This document shows, piece after piece, positions 20,510 through 27,350 of a stretch of 42,703 nucleotides of DNA. Each line of letters opens with the position of its first letter. The stretch's first letter is position 1. Both the position numbers and the translations under genes were made by a program. This DNA comes from a virus. The stretch spans positions 1-42,703 of the IMG/VR virus record IMGVR_UViG_3300043172_000988, one strand, 5' to 3'. The notes beneath the pieces were generated by a model. It did no database searches. It was not told the origin of the DNA and saw only the letters and a program-made list of their open reading frames with translations.

Positions 20510-21190
20510 TCACGTTTTTTTTGATTTGTCCATATTAAGCCTTATATATCCCTTTTCTGTGCAATATGAAATAAGTTGCTCTCTACTTTTAAGTCCTGAT
20601 AATTCCCATGTTCTTTTTAATTTTTTATTTATTGCACCAGCTGTAACCTCTAAATCATAAGCAATTTCTTTTATTGGTTTTCCATTTGCTAGCTTTTGGA
20701 TTATATCAAGAGTCCCTGAATCACACTGTAAACCAATGATATCAGTTTTATTTTCTTGTTTAGTTACTACTATATAAAGAGCAATAATAAATATACTTCC
20801 TACTATATAATTGATTATTTGTGGAGTTGTATAATTATCTATCATTCCTTTTACTGCAATACATACTATAAAAAGATGTGAAAATATAATAATTCTCTTT
20901 TTATCTTCAAACATTGTAAAAGAAAAACCCATAAATAATGCAGGTGTAAGACTGTCTCTATTCCCAGTAAAAAGGCTGAATAATGATAAAAGTAAGAAAA
21001 CATAACCGTTTGTTATTCTCTGTTTTGATTTGTAGAATATAAGAAGTAATAAAAGTGCAGTATATGGAAGAATAAAATAAGTTATCCAGATAAGAGGTTT
21101 ATCTGAAGTAAAGAATGTTAATGTATTCAGCATTGACACAATCGCCAATACTGAAACATTTAACCGCGTAACGGTTTTAATCTTATCCAT
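20510..21190 (-). CDS. Membrane-anchored LuxR-type transcription regulator
   Basis: A 226-aa protein from ATG 21190, which overlaps the TAA of the 123-aa gene (ATGGATAA). A longer reading to 21256 lacks a ribosome site. Residues 1-150 are about six membrane spans (for example WITYFILPYTALLLLLIFY and IINYIVGSIFIIALYIVV). Residues 160-215 are a LuxR/GerE-type HTH: TLDIIQKLANGKPIKEIAYDLEVTAGAINKKLKRTWELSGLKSREQLI. There is no kinase receiver or autoinducer-binding domain. A membrane-embedded regulator next to lysis genes could couple transcription to membrane state. This architecture is rare for phages. Confidence 0.82.
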   Translation of the reverse strand: MDKIKTVTRLNVSVLAIVSMLNTLTFFTSDKPLIWITYFILPYTALLLLLIFYKSKQRITNGYVFLLLSLFSLFTGNRDSLTPALFMGFSFTMFEDKKRIIIFSHLFIVCIAVKGMIDNYTTPQIINYIVGSIFIIALYIVVTKQENKTDIIGLQCDSGTLDIIQKLANGKPIKEIAYDLEVTAGAINKKLKRTWELSGLKSREQLISYCTEKGYIRLNMDKSKKT

Positions 21191-21554
21191 TCCAACCCGG
21201 AGCTTTTGCATCTTCTGTTGAATACTCAAGGAGAAAATCAGGTTCTGCTGAAACAAGAAGAAAATCGAGTTCTTCTATTTTTTTTGAATGATCTTCACCG
21301 TGTTCAGCCTGTCGATGTGAACAAATTGCAAGTTCTACAATATTAACAACATCAGTCTGAGCATCATTTGATTCATCATTACAATAGGGAACATAGGCTT
21401 TTGCTCTGTCTCTTGTGCTTTCAAAGCTTTCAGCTGCATAAGCTTTTTCATCTGCAATTTCAGCATTGTAAACAAGCTCTGATGTTTTACCATTCGAGAG
21501 AGGAACACCGCAATATACAGGTGCTACTTTGATTAGAAATTCTTTGAGATTCAT
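21183..21554 (-). CDS. Hypothetical protein, first gene of LuxR/lysis operon
   Basis: A 123-aa acidic protein with no recognised family. It contains PVYCGVPLSNGKTSELVYNAEIADEKAYAAESFESTRDRAKAYV and an Asp/Glu-rich second half. There is no membrane span. The stop overlaps the LuxR start, and a promoter (21584-21612) lies upstream with AAAGGAAAATATTT before the ATG. Coupling suggests that it works with, or sets the level of, the LuxR protein. Confidence 0.65.
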   Translation of the reverse strand: MNLKEFLIKVAPVYCGVPLSNGKTSELVYNAEIADEKAYAAESFESTRDRAKAYVPYCNDESNDAQTDVVNIVELAICSHRQAEHGEDHSKKIEELDFLLVSAEPDFLLEYSTEDAKAPGWNG

Positions 21555-21583
21555 AAATATTTTCCTTTAAAATTATTTTAATA

Positions 21584-21612
21584 AATATAAAGTATATTGT
21601 ATGATTTTACAA
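21584..21612 (-). promoter_or_regulatory. Promoter of the LuxR/lysis operon
   Basis: Minus strand: TTGTAA (21607-21612) and TATATT (21584-21589) with a 17-bp spacer, about 30 bp upstream of the 123-aa gene. It is divergent from the plus-strand promoter at 21648-21676; only 35 bp separate the two -35 boxes, so one bound protein could affect both. Confidence 0.7.
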
Positions 21613-21647
21613 GGTTTTTTAAATTGAATAACAGCATTATTTAAGAC

Positions 21648-21676
21648 TTTACAACTGACAAGTATTAACTTATACT
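21648..21676 (+). promoter_or_regulatory. Promoter of the plus-strand GIY-YIG/lipoprotein cassette
   Basis: TTTACA (21648-21653) and TATACT (21671-21676), 17-bp spacer. Downstream, ATTACA-GATT-TGTAAT (21691-21706) can form a hairpin near the expected 5' end of the mRNA. The first gene follows with AGGGGG before a GTG start. Confidence 0.72.
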
Positions 21677-21733
21677 ACTTTTATATAAACATTACAGATT
21701 TGTAATAATTATTATATTATTTAGGGGGTTGGA

Positions 21734-21958
21734 GTGGGTATCAGAATACAATTTGATCTTGATGATGAAGAAACTGAACGGTTTTTAAGATATGGAGACT
21801 TTAAACATCGTCATTATCTTGGAAAAAGGTCTTTTCTGGAATGGATAACACGCCATGAAGGGAAGGATAGTAAATTGAGTAAGCTGAATAAAAGTAAGCT
21901 TAAAGAAAAGATTAAATCTGTCTTGAAAGAGTTGCTTGAAGAAATGGGGGTTTTGTAG
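21734..21958 (+). CDS. Small charged hypothetical protein
   Basis: A 74-aa protein from GTG 21734, with AGGGGGTTGGA upstream. The N-terminus (IRIQFDLDDEETERFLRYGDF) could be a strand plus helix as in small DNA-binding proteins. The C-terminus is a long basic/acidic helix (LSKLNKSKLKEKIKSVLKELLEEM). The TAG overlaps the GTG start of the GIY-YIG gene (TAGTG). It may regulate the cassette, but this is position-based. Confidence 0.6.
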   Translation: MGIRIQFDLDDEETERFLRYGDFKHRHYLGKRSFLEWITRHEGKDSKLSKLNKSKLKEKIKSVLKELLEEMGVL

Positions 21959-22326
21959 TGGGGAAACTTCCTTATATTGTAAACCCCATGAAGTATAGTG
22001 ATCTGTTTGAAATTCCTAAGATTAAAAAATATGAAGATAACATCTTATGTGGTGTTTATTTTTTAGTTAAAGACAATTCAGTTATTTATATAGGGCAGTC
22101 CTCGAATATTATAAACAGACTCACAGGTCATAAGGAAAAAAATCATGATAGTGTTTTTTATATATTATGCAAAAAAGAAGATCTTTTGAAGCTTGAGTCT
22201 CATTATATAATTGCCTTTAATCCTATATTAAATAAAAAGATTGAAGCTGGTGCATGGCTGAATACTCATAGAATATGGATCAGGGAAGATAATAAAAAGA
22301 GAAAATTGAAAAAGGATGGTGAATAA
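21958..22326 (+). CDS. GIY-YIG nuclease
   Basis: A 122-aa protein from GTG 21958. The nuclease core is complete: GVYFL (GIY variant at 32-34), VIYIGQSSNI (YIG at 44-46), Arg54, His58, Glu80 in KLESHYI and an Asn in FNPILNK. Such single-domain enzymes are homing endonucleases or restriction-type nucleases. No intron or intein is present nearby, so it stands as a free gene in a self-contained cassette. It may spread the cassette or cut competing DNA. Confidence 0.88.
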   Translation: MGKLPYIVNPMKYSDLFEIPKIKKYEDNILCGVYFLVKDNSVIYIGQSSNIINRLTGHKEKNHDSVFYILCKKEDLLKLESHYIIAFNPILNKKIEAGAWLNTHRIWIREDNKKRKLKKDGE

Positions 22327-22554
22327 ATGGTTAAATGCAGAGCTGAACTTGATCTGGAAAATGTTAAATGGTTAACACCCATCAAGGGGAGTGTGGTTTG
22401 TAAGTGTGGAAAGAATAATTTCCTTACAAGGTCAAGAGAGGCAAGGGGATATTCTAAAGATGAAAACGGTTCGATGTGCAGAAAAGTTCCGAGAGTTAGA
22501 ATGAGCAAGAAGCAGAGAAGGAAAGAGAGAGCTGAAAAGAAGGGGGTTGTTTAA
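22327..22554 (+). CDS. Basic Cys-containing small protein
   Basis: A 75-aa protein with CKCGKNNF (about 25-32) and a strongly basic C-terminus (VPRVRMSKKQRRKERAEKK). A nucleic-acid-binding role is likely from its charge. It starts right after the GIY-YIG stop and ends with TAATG into the next gene. No family is recognised. Confidence 0.65.
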   Translation: MVKCRAELDLENVKWLTPIKGSVVCKCGKNNFLTRSREARGYSKDENGSMCRKVPRVRMSKKQRRKERAEKKGVV

Positions 22555-22796
22555 TGCCTGACAAAATTATTGGTTATGGAATAAACATAGTAAAAAATAA
22601 TCTTGATGTAAGGCTTGCTCAAAAATTGTGTCGCTCAAAATATGATTGTATTTCAAAGGCTGAACCAGTATTCAAGCAAGAGAGTAATAAATGGTCTTTT
22701 GAAACTGTCGAAGGTGAAAAGGTATTTATTGATAACTGTAATGTAGATGTTATCAGGTGGGTTCCTGTTTATGAAGATGTAAAAAAGGGGGAATAA
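22554..22796 (+). CDS. Hypothetical protein of the plus-strand cassette
   Basis: An 80-aa protein, mixed alpha/beta in appearance (DKIIGYGINIVKNNLDVRLAQKL ... FETVEGEKVFIDNCNVDVIRWVPVYED), with three Cys. It is overlapped on both sides by TAATG junctions. No known family. Its co-translation with the neighbours argues for a shared function in the cassette. Confidence 0.6.
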   Translation: MPDKIIGYGINIVKNNLDVRLAQKLCRSKYDCISKAEPVFKQESNKWSFETVEGEKVFIDNCNVDVIRWVPVYEDVKKGE

Positions 22797-23026
22797 TGCT
22801 TAAAACTACACACTATACAGAAGTAGGATTTACTCATAAAAAGTCTGGAATATGTTCTATCTGTAAAAAAAGAGCAACAAGAAGTAAATATTTCTATCAA
22901 ACAATAAACCCATTTAATAAAAATGAAGATGGATCTATTAAAAATGGTGGTGATATTATGAAAGAAGAAAATATAAAAGCTGATAAATGGAAAGAAGAAC
23001 CTGTCTATCATGCGAGGTGTAAATAA
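22796..23026 (+). CDS. Hypothetical CxxC protein
   Basis: A 76-aa protein with GICSICKKRATRSKYF (C-x2-C at about 20-23) and a C-terminal HARCK, a likely four-ligand metal site of Cys/His type. The middle is Asn/Lys-rich. It is followed by a hairpin and the lipoprotein gene. No family is recognised. Confidence 0.6.
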   Translation: MLKTTHYTEVGFTHKKSGICSICKKRATRSKYFYQTINPFNKNEDGSIKNGGDIMKEENIKADKWKEEPVYHARCK

Positions 23027-23031
23027 ATAAA

Positions 23032-23054
23032 CCCCTATGCTGCTAACATAGGGG
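23032..23054 (+). promoter_or_regulatory. Hairpin abutting the lipoprotein ribosome site
   Basis: CCCCTATG (23032-23039) pairs perfectly with CATAGGGG (23047-23054) around a 7-nt loop. The ribosome site AAGGAG (23055-23060) begins immediately after the stem. This placement could modulate translation of the lipoprotein or protect its mRNA 5' end. Confidence 0.65.
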
Positions 23055-23065
23055 AAGGAGAAAAG

Positions 23066-23773
23066 ATGAAAATATCCATAGAGAGGTTATCTTTAATAGT
23101 ATATATCGGTATCATCATTTTCGCAAGTTGTCAAATTCCCGAAATAGATGATAAAATAAATGTAGAAAACTCTGTAGTGACAGAGATTATAGAAGATAAG
23201 GAGAATTATATTATGGAAATTAAACCAATTGATGATTATGCAGCTTATGCATTTACTGATCAGGGAAGCCTTTTCGGGCTTGAGGATAGTAAAAAAGTAT
23301 ATATTACTATTCTTGATACTGAAGATAATACATGTAAGCTGAATGATTTTTTCAAGGTCGGAGAGATTATTTATTTTAATATTAAAGGGACTGAACAGGG
23401 TGCTGTTATTCCCGATACTGATCCTGTCCAGTATGAATCTGTTGAAAAGATTTATTATTTTCTTCAGGACAAAGGGGTTGTTCTTGATATTGATGTTTCT
23501 GAATACCCTGATAAACCTGAAAGCGATTTTGTTACTATGGCTGATGGGATTTTTCAGATAATGGAATATATTAATAAAGATGTTGTCCATTCAAGAGTCT
23601 TGAGAAATGGTGCGCCTACCGCTTTTAAAATGATTGATGGATATTTTTACACACCTGCAGGATTATGGTTTTCAGTTCCAGAGACTTTATCAGTTAGATT
23701 GAGAGGGATTTATTTTTATAATCATAAGGATAATTTAACACAGTTTCCGGATATAGCTGGGAGGATTTGGTAA
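23066..23773 (+). CDS. Predicted lipoprotein, last gene of the plus cassette
   Basis: A 235-aa protein. A signal with lipobox (LSLIVYIGIIIFASC) predicts lipid modification at Cys22, placing it in the inner or outer membrane. The mature part is beta-rich and acidic, with one possible OB-like region (KVYITILDTEDNTCKLNDFFKVGEIIYFNI). No known family. It ends at a bidirectional terminator. A phage lipoprotein carried in its own transcription unit suggests a moron-type role such as blocking superinfection or changing the host surface. This is inferred from context. Confidence 0.72.
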   Translation: MKISIERLSLIVYIGIIIFASCQIPEIDDKINVENSVVTEIIEDKENYIMEIKPIDDYAAYAFTDQGSLFGLEDSKKVYITILDTEDNTCKLNDFFKVGEIIYFNIKGTEQGAVIPDTDPVQYESVEKIYYFLQDKGVVLDIDVSEYPDKPESDFVTMADGIFQIMEYINKDVVHSRVLRNGAPTAFKMIDGYFYTPAGLWFSVPETLSVRLRGIYFYNHKDNLTQFPDIAGRIW

Positions 23774-23775
23774 AT

Positions 23776-23810
23776 AAAAAGGGTGCCGGAATTAACTGAC
23801 ACCCTTTTTT
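23776..23810. terminator. Bidirectional terminator between lipoprotein and tail fibre genes
   Basis: AAAAAGGGTG (23776-23785) pairs with CACCCTTTTT (23800-23809) around a 14-nt loop. T runs are present on both strands, so it ends the plus cassette and the minus-strand late operon. Confidence 0.85.
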
Positions 23811-23823
23811 AATGTTTGATTTT

Positions 23824-25035
23824 TTATGTGTGCTGTACTATTACAGCGCTTGCACCTGTTACGAGACTTTTATCTCTATTTTCAACATCATTTGTTCTGT
23901 TTTGAATTGGAAGAACTGAGTTTGCTGAGTCGAAACCTGATATTCCGACCTGCCCTGTCCCTGGGACTTCTTCTGCTCCATTTCCACTTAGCGTAAAAAC
24001 ACCCGCACCATTAAATACTCTACCCTCATTTGAAAATTGACCAGTAATCCTCAACTGTTCATCAATCTGCAGTTCTGCCAAGATATCAGCAACTCCACCA
24101 CCGGTAGTCATATCCCTTGCGCCATAACCACCTTTATCAAGAAGTGTCCGAGTTCCTAAAACATCCGGAGCGTAAAGGTCAATATACGCCCATTCTTCAG
24201 CGGTACCGACTTTGAAAATATCATCTTCAAGAGTTGTATTTCCTGTTACAACTGTACCGTCAAGATGAACCATGCTCCAATAATTCAAAACTATGCCGAT
24301 TATCTTTTGAAATAATAAAATATTCTGAGAATAAAGAACATCGGACCGGTCATGAACAACATGCATTGAGCCACCGAACACAGTCCCATTATTTGAAAAT
24401 CTCATTAACTCTTCAAATGAGGGAGGTATAAACCAGAAGGGGGTATTTTTTTGTAAGAGTGGATTTTTATTCTGATTAAGCGCTGAACCTGTCGAGGTTG
24501 CAGTTATCCTTTCAATCCTTGTGAGCGTTCCAGCTACCGGGTAAGAAGGACCGGGATCCCATGCAGGAATTTCCCCCGAATTATCTGAAATAATTGAGAG
24601 CCCTGATGAATCTTCAAACACTGCTAATTCCCCTGCTGCTATAAAAGCATCACTTCCAGGTGCTATTTTTCCAGCAATCAACGATTCAACTAATTCGACT
24701 ATCCCGTCATTACTTGTAAAAGTACCATAATTATTTCCGGTTATATTAAGATCTACACCGGCATAAATTGGATTAGTTACTTTTATAAGTCCATATAAAG
24801 AAGTCCCTGGATTAACTGTTGATTCCTGAACAGAAGCATTCGGGTCCGCTTTTATTTCATATGATGATCCTTGAGGTATTACGGTTACACCCTGCTTTAA
24901 TACAATATTATTCATTAAATAGGGTAAGAATCCATCAAGTTTTATATGTTGCCACTGATCAAGGACAAAACTTCCAACTGGTATATTTGCAACTGATTCA
25001 AAAAAACCCGGTTCTATATCTCTTTTAAATGCCAT
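23824..25035 (-). CDS. Tail fibre / collar-like protein
   Basis: A 403-aa protein at the distal end of the late operon. The N-terminal 200 residues are beta-rich with short repeats of hydrophobic and polar residues. The C-terminal part (LYAPDVLGTRTLLDKGGYGARDMTTGGG, then LRITGQFSNEGRVFNGAGVFTLSGNG and NRTNDVENRDKSLVTGASAVIVQHT) resembles collar-type tips of phage tail fibres. It would bind the host surface. AAGGAGTTAG precedes the ATG. It is the last structural gene, as is common for receptor-binding proteins. Confidence 0.75.
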   Translation of the reverse strand: MAFKRDIEPGFFESVANIPVGSFVLDQWQHIKLDGFLPYLMNNIVLKQGVTVIPQGSSYEIKADPNASVQESTVNPGTSLYGLIKVTNPIYAGVDLNITGNNYGTFTSNDGIVELVESLIAGKIAPGSDAFIAAGELAVFEDSSGLSIISDNSGEIPAWDPGPSYPVAGTLTRIERITATSTGSALNQNKNPLLQKNTPFWFIPPSFEELMRFSNNGTVFGGSMHVVHDRSDVLYSQNILLFQKIIGIVLNYWSMVHLDGTVVTGNTTLEDDIFKVGTAEEWAYIDLYAPDVLGTRTLLDKGGYGARDMTTGGGVADILAELQIDEQLRITGQFSNEGRVFNGAGVFTLSGNGAEEVPGTGQVGISGFDSANSVLPIQNRTNDVENRDKSLVTGASAVIVQHT

Positions 25036-25053
25036 AATCTAACTCCTTAAATT

Positions 25054-26544
25054 TTATTCTATAATTGTCAGTGTCTGCGATAAGACACCTGAGAAATCTT
25101 CTGTCTGCGGTTGTGATAGAACACCTGAGAAATTGCCGGTCTGAGGTTGTGATAAATTACCAGAAATAACTTCAGGATCAATAAAACCTGATCTTGCTTC
25201 TAATGATAAAACATCTTGTCCAGGATCTGATTCTCTAACAACCCATTCAATCTTATTTGAAAACTGTCTGCCGTTAATATTAACATCTAATTCAACGATG
25301 TCAAGAAGGTCAATTTCTGCAGCTGATTCACCACTACTGATTTTAATAACTTCTGATACAATCCCAAATCGTTTAATCATTCTATCTGCAAGATCAATGA
25401 CTTGACCGGTCATATATAAATCAGTTGGATAATCCTTTTTTTCTTCTTTATCAAATTGTGGGGATATTCCAGAAGATTGCTGCAGTTCATGTTTACCTGA
25501 TTCAATATTTTTTTGATATCTTACAAGTGCAAGGGAATTATAATATCTAATTGCATCAACATAATCCTTCCCGGGATTTTTCATCAATTTCCATGCTTGT
25601 AATTTATGTACTTTGTAAACTCTTCCCCACTGTCTGATAGTTAACCTGCCGTCATTTTTAGTAAATAAGAAAGCATTATCAGATTTTAAAACAGCATCAA
25701 CTAATTGACGGACCGTACCGCCTGGAAAATAGAAATTAAGATTTCCGGATGAAATAGAATATTCATTAGTTTCTGTCAAATCCCAGTTATCTGAATCAAA
25801 AGTGATAGGGGATTTTACTGTAATTTCTGAAGTAATTATATCACCTATAGTATTACCACTTACACCTGATACAAGGGCTGTAGCTGCATCGGTTGCAGTT
25901 ATTATCCCGAAAGATACTGAGAAGAAAATTGGCACACCATCTGAATCATAAACATCGGCAACCCCTGTTAAATAAACGGGATCAATTGCGATATATTTTG
26001 TCGGATCATTTTTATCTATTTCAAATAATGGAACTTTTTTTAATTCGGGGCCGTATGCAATAGGGATATTATTATCAAGATTCCCGTCCGGGATATCAGG
26101 GTAATCATCTATATTGAATGTATTTGTTACTTGTTGAGTTAGACTTCTATAAAGATTATTTGTTTTTATTTTGACTTGTTTAAAATCGGGGTTTGAATAA
26201 CTGATTATTCCCCTATAAATACATTGAAAATCTGCAAGGGTTGCAAGCTCTTTATCTGATCTTTTAATTACTATTGGAGTGTTGAACCATCCAAGTGCTT
26301 CAACATCGTCATATTTACCATCACCATTTTCAATAATAATGTTCTGTTGCGGCTGCTTTACTGAACCGGATATACTATCACTTATTTTATTATTGAGTCT
26401 TGGTATTTTAAGAAGTACGGGATATAAAATATTATTCCCGAATTCATCGGGATATGTTGCATTTGATTTATCGCGGGGGCTTCTTATTGCTGTTGAAAAT
26501 CTATGTGTTATAGGATCGCCAATCTCGCATATATAGCGAATCAT
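25054..26544 (-). CDS. Baseplate / tail tip protein with C-terminal repeats
   Basis: A 496-aa protein lying where lambda has its tail-tip genes. Residues 1-150 (IGDPITHRFSTAIRSPRDKSNATYPDEF ... YGPELKKVPLF) and the middle beta-rich region resemble phage hub or J-like proteins, but no catalytic motif is seen. The last 45 residues hold three copies of an SGVLSQPQT-type repeat that also occurs in the adjacent 268-aa protein. The ATG overlaps the upstream TAA (TAATG). It probably connects tape measure and fibre. Confidence 0.7.
   Translation of the reverse strand: MIRYICEIGDPITHRFSTAIRSPRDKSNATYPDEFGNNILYPVLLKIPRLNNKISDSISGSVKQPQQNIIIENGDGKYDDVEALGWFNTPIVIKRSDKELATLADFQCIYRGIISYSNPDFKQVKIKTNNLYRSLTQQVTNTFNIDDYPDIPDGNLDNNIPIAYGPELKKVPLFEIDKNDPTKYIAIDPVYLTGVADVYDSDGVPIFFSVSFGIITATDAATALVSGVSGNTIGDIITSEITVKSPITFDSDNWDLTETNEYSISSGNLNFYFPGGTVRQLVDAVLKSDNAFLFTKNDGRLTIRQWGRVYKVHKLQAWKLMKNPGKDYVDAIRYYNSLALVRYQKNIESGKHELQQSSGISPQFDKEEKKDYPTDLYMTGQVIDLADRMIKRFGIVSEVIKISSGESAAEIDLLDIVELDVNINGRQFSNKIEWVVRESDPGQDVLSLEARSGFIDPEVISGNLSQPQTGNFSGVLSQPQTEDFSGVLSQTLTIIE
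25068..25165 (-). repeat. Repeat block: C-terminal SGVLSQPQT units
   Basis: Three 36-bp (12-aa) units at the end of the 496-aa tail protein: SGNLSQPQTGN, FSGVLSQPQTED and FSGVLSQTLT. The same unit occurs three times in the neighbouring 268-aa protein (27100-27210). Nucleotide identity between units is high (for example TGAGAAATCTTCTGTCTG against TGAGAAGTTTTCTGTTTG). Confidence 0.8.
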
Positions 26545-27350
26545 TAAAAAGCCTCTTCAAATTTAAACCGTTTGGAAAACTTAAACCCGTTAATTGATGA
26601 TTGAAAGAGTAAATCATTATCGGTATCAGCGTAAAACTTATCCATAGGAAGCCAATCTTCTGAATCCATATCAAGGAAGAATGGAAAGCCCTGCATAGTC
26701 TGAGTGACATAAGCCCTTTCAAATTCTGTATAAATAGCTCTATCAATTTTATATCTAAAATCAACGTTTGCAACCTGTCCACCATATCCACCGACTGCTG
26801 CAACTATAGCACCTGAAGTACTTTTTCTCTTTCTTATATTTGTATAAAGACCTGGTTCTCTGGTTGGTGAAATACATAATTCACTACAGATACCAACACC
26901 AATTCTTCCCATATATGTACCGTTATGGCTTATGGTAATCTGATTGGCTTTTACTATTTCACCTATCTCATACAATCCCGGCTTAAATGCACCGCCACCT
27001 GTTGAATTAACAACGATATCCCCATTAATAATTACCTGAGTGGCATCTGTCCCGCCTATTCCGATACAATCAAATTCATCGGCTCCAAGTACTGACATAG
27101 GTTGAGATAACACACCTGAGAAGTTTTCTGTTTGAGGCTGTGATAATGTTCCTGAAAATGGAGTTCCATTATTAACTGATAAAACCTGAGACAGAACACC
27201 TGAGAAAACATCAAAGATTGAATATTCACTTGAAATTATAAAATTAACAATCAATGTTCCAGCGTTAGGAAATCTGTCTTGTAATGAAGGGGATTTTAAA
27301 TCATCAGGGAGATCTGAAAACTGCATTAAATCGTTAATTAGTATTTTCAT
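26544..27350 (-). CDS. Tail protein with internal repeats, after the tape measure gene
   Basis: A 268-aa protein. Residues 1-45 form a short domain (LMQFSDLPDDLKSPSLQDRF). Residues 47-90 carry three FSG(V/T)LSQ units. Residues 95-268 form a beta-rich domain (FDCIGIGGTDATQVIINGDI ... RYKIDRAIYTEFERAYVTQTMQGFPFFLD), as in distal tail or baseplate proteins. It starts within the tape measure stop (TAATG). It likely fills the role of distal tail protein in this short baseplate. Confidence 0.65.
   Translation of the reverse strand: MKILINDLMQFSDLPDDLKSPSLQDRFPNAGTLIVNFIISSEYSIFDVFSGVLSQVLSVNNGTPFSGTLSQPQTENFSGVLSQPMSVLGADEFDCIGIGGTDATQVIINGDIVVNSTGGGAFKPGLYEIGEIVKANQITISHNGTYMGRIGVGICSELCISPTREPGLYTNIRKRKSTSGAIVAAVGGYGGQVANVDFRYKIDRAIYTEFERAYVTQTMQGFPFFLDMDSEDWLPMDKFYADTDNDLLFQSSINGFKFSKRFKFEEAF
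27100..27210 (-). repeat. Repeat block: internal FSGVLSQ units
   Basis: Three copies of FSG(V/T)LSQ-(P/V)-x in the 268-aa tail protein, with spacings of 16 and 12 residues. They match the repeats at the C-terminus of the adjacent 496-aa protein, 2 kb away. Confidence 0.8.

Noticed and set aside
20510-21256. Longer LuxR-type protein from 21256
   Set aside because: That start lies deep in the 123-aa gene without a ribosome site; ATG 21190 overlaps its stop, as elsewhere in this genome.
25054-27350. Diversity-generating retroelement acting on tail repeats
   Set aside because: There is no reverse transcriptase gene and no template/variable repeat pair with adenine-specific changes.
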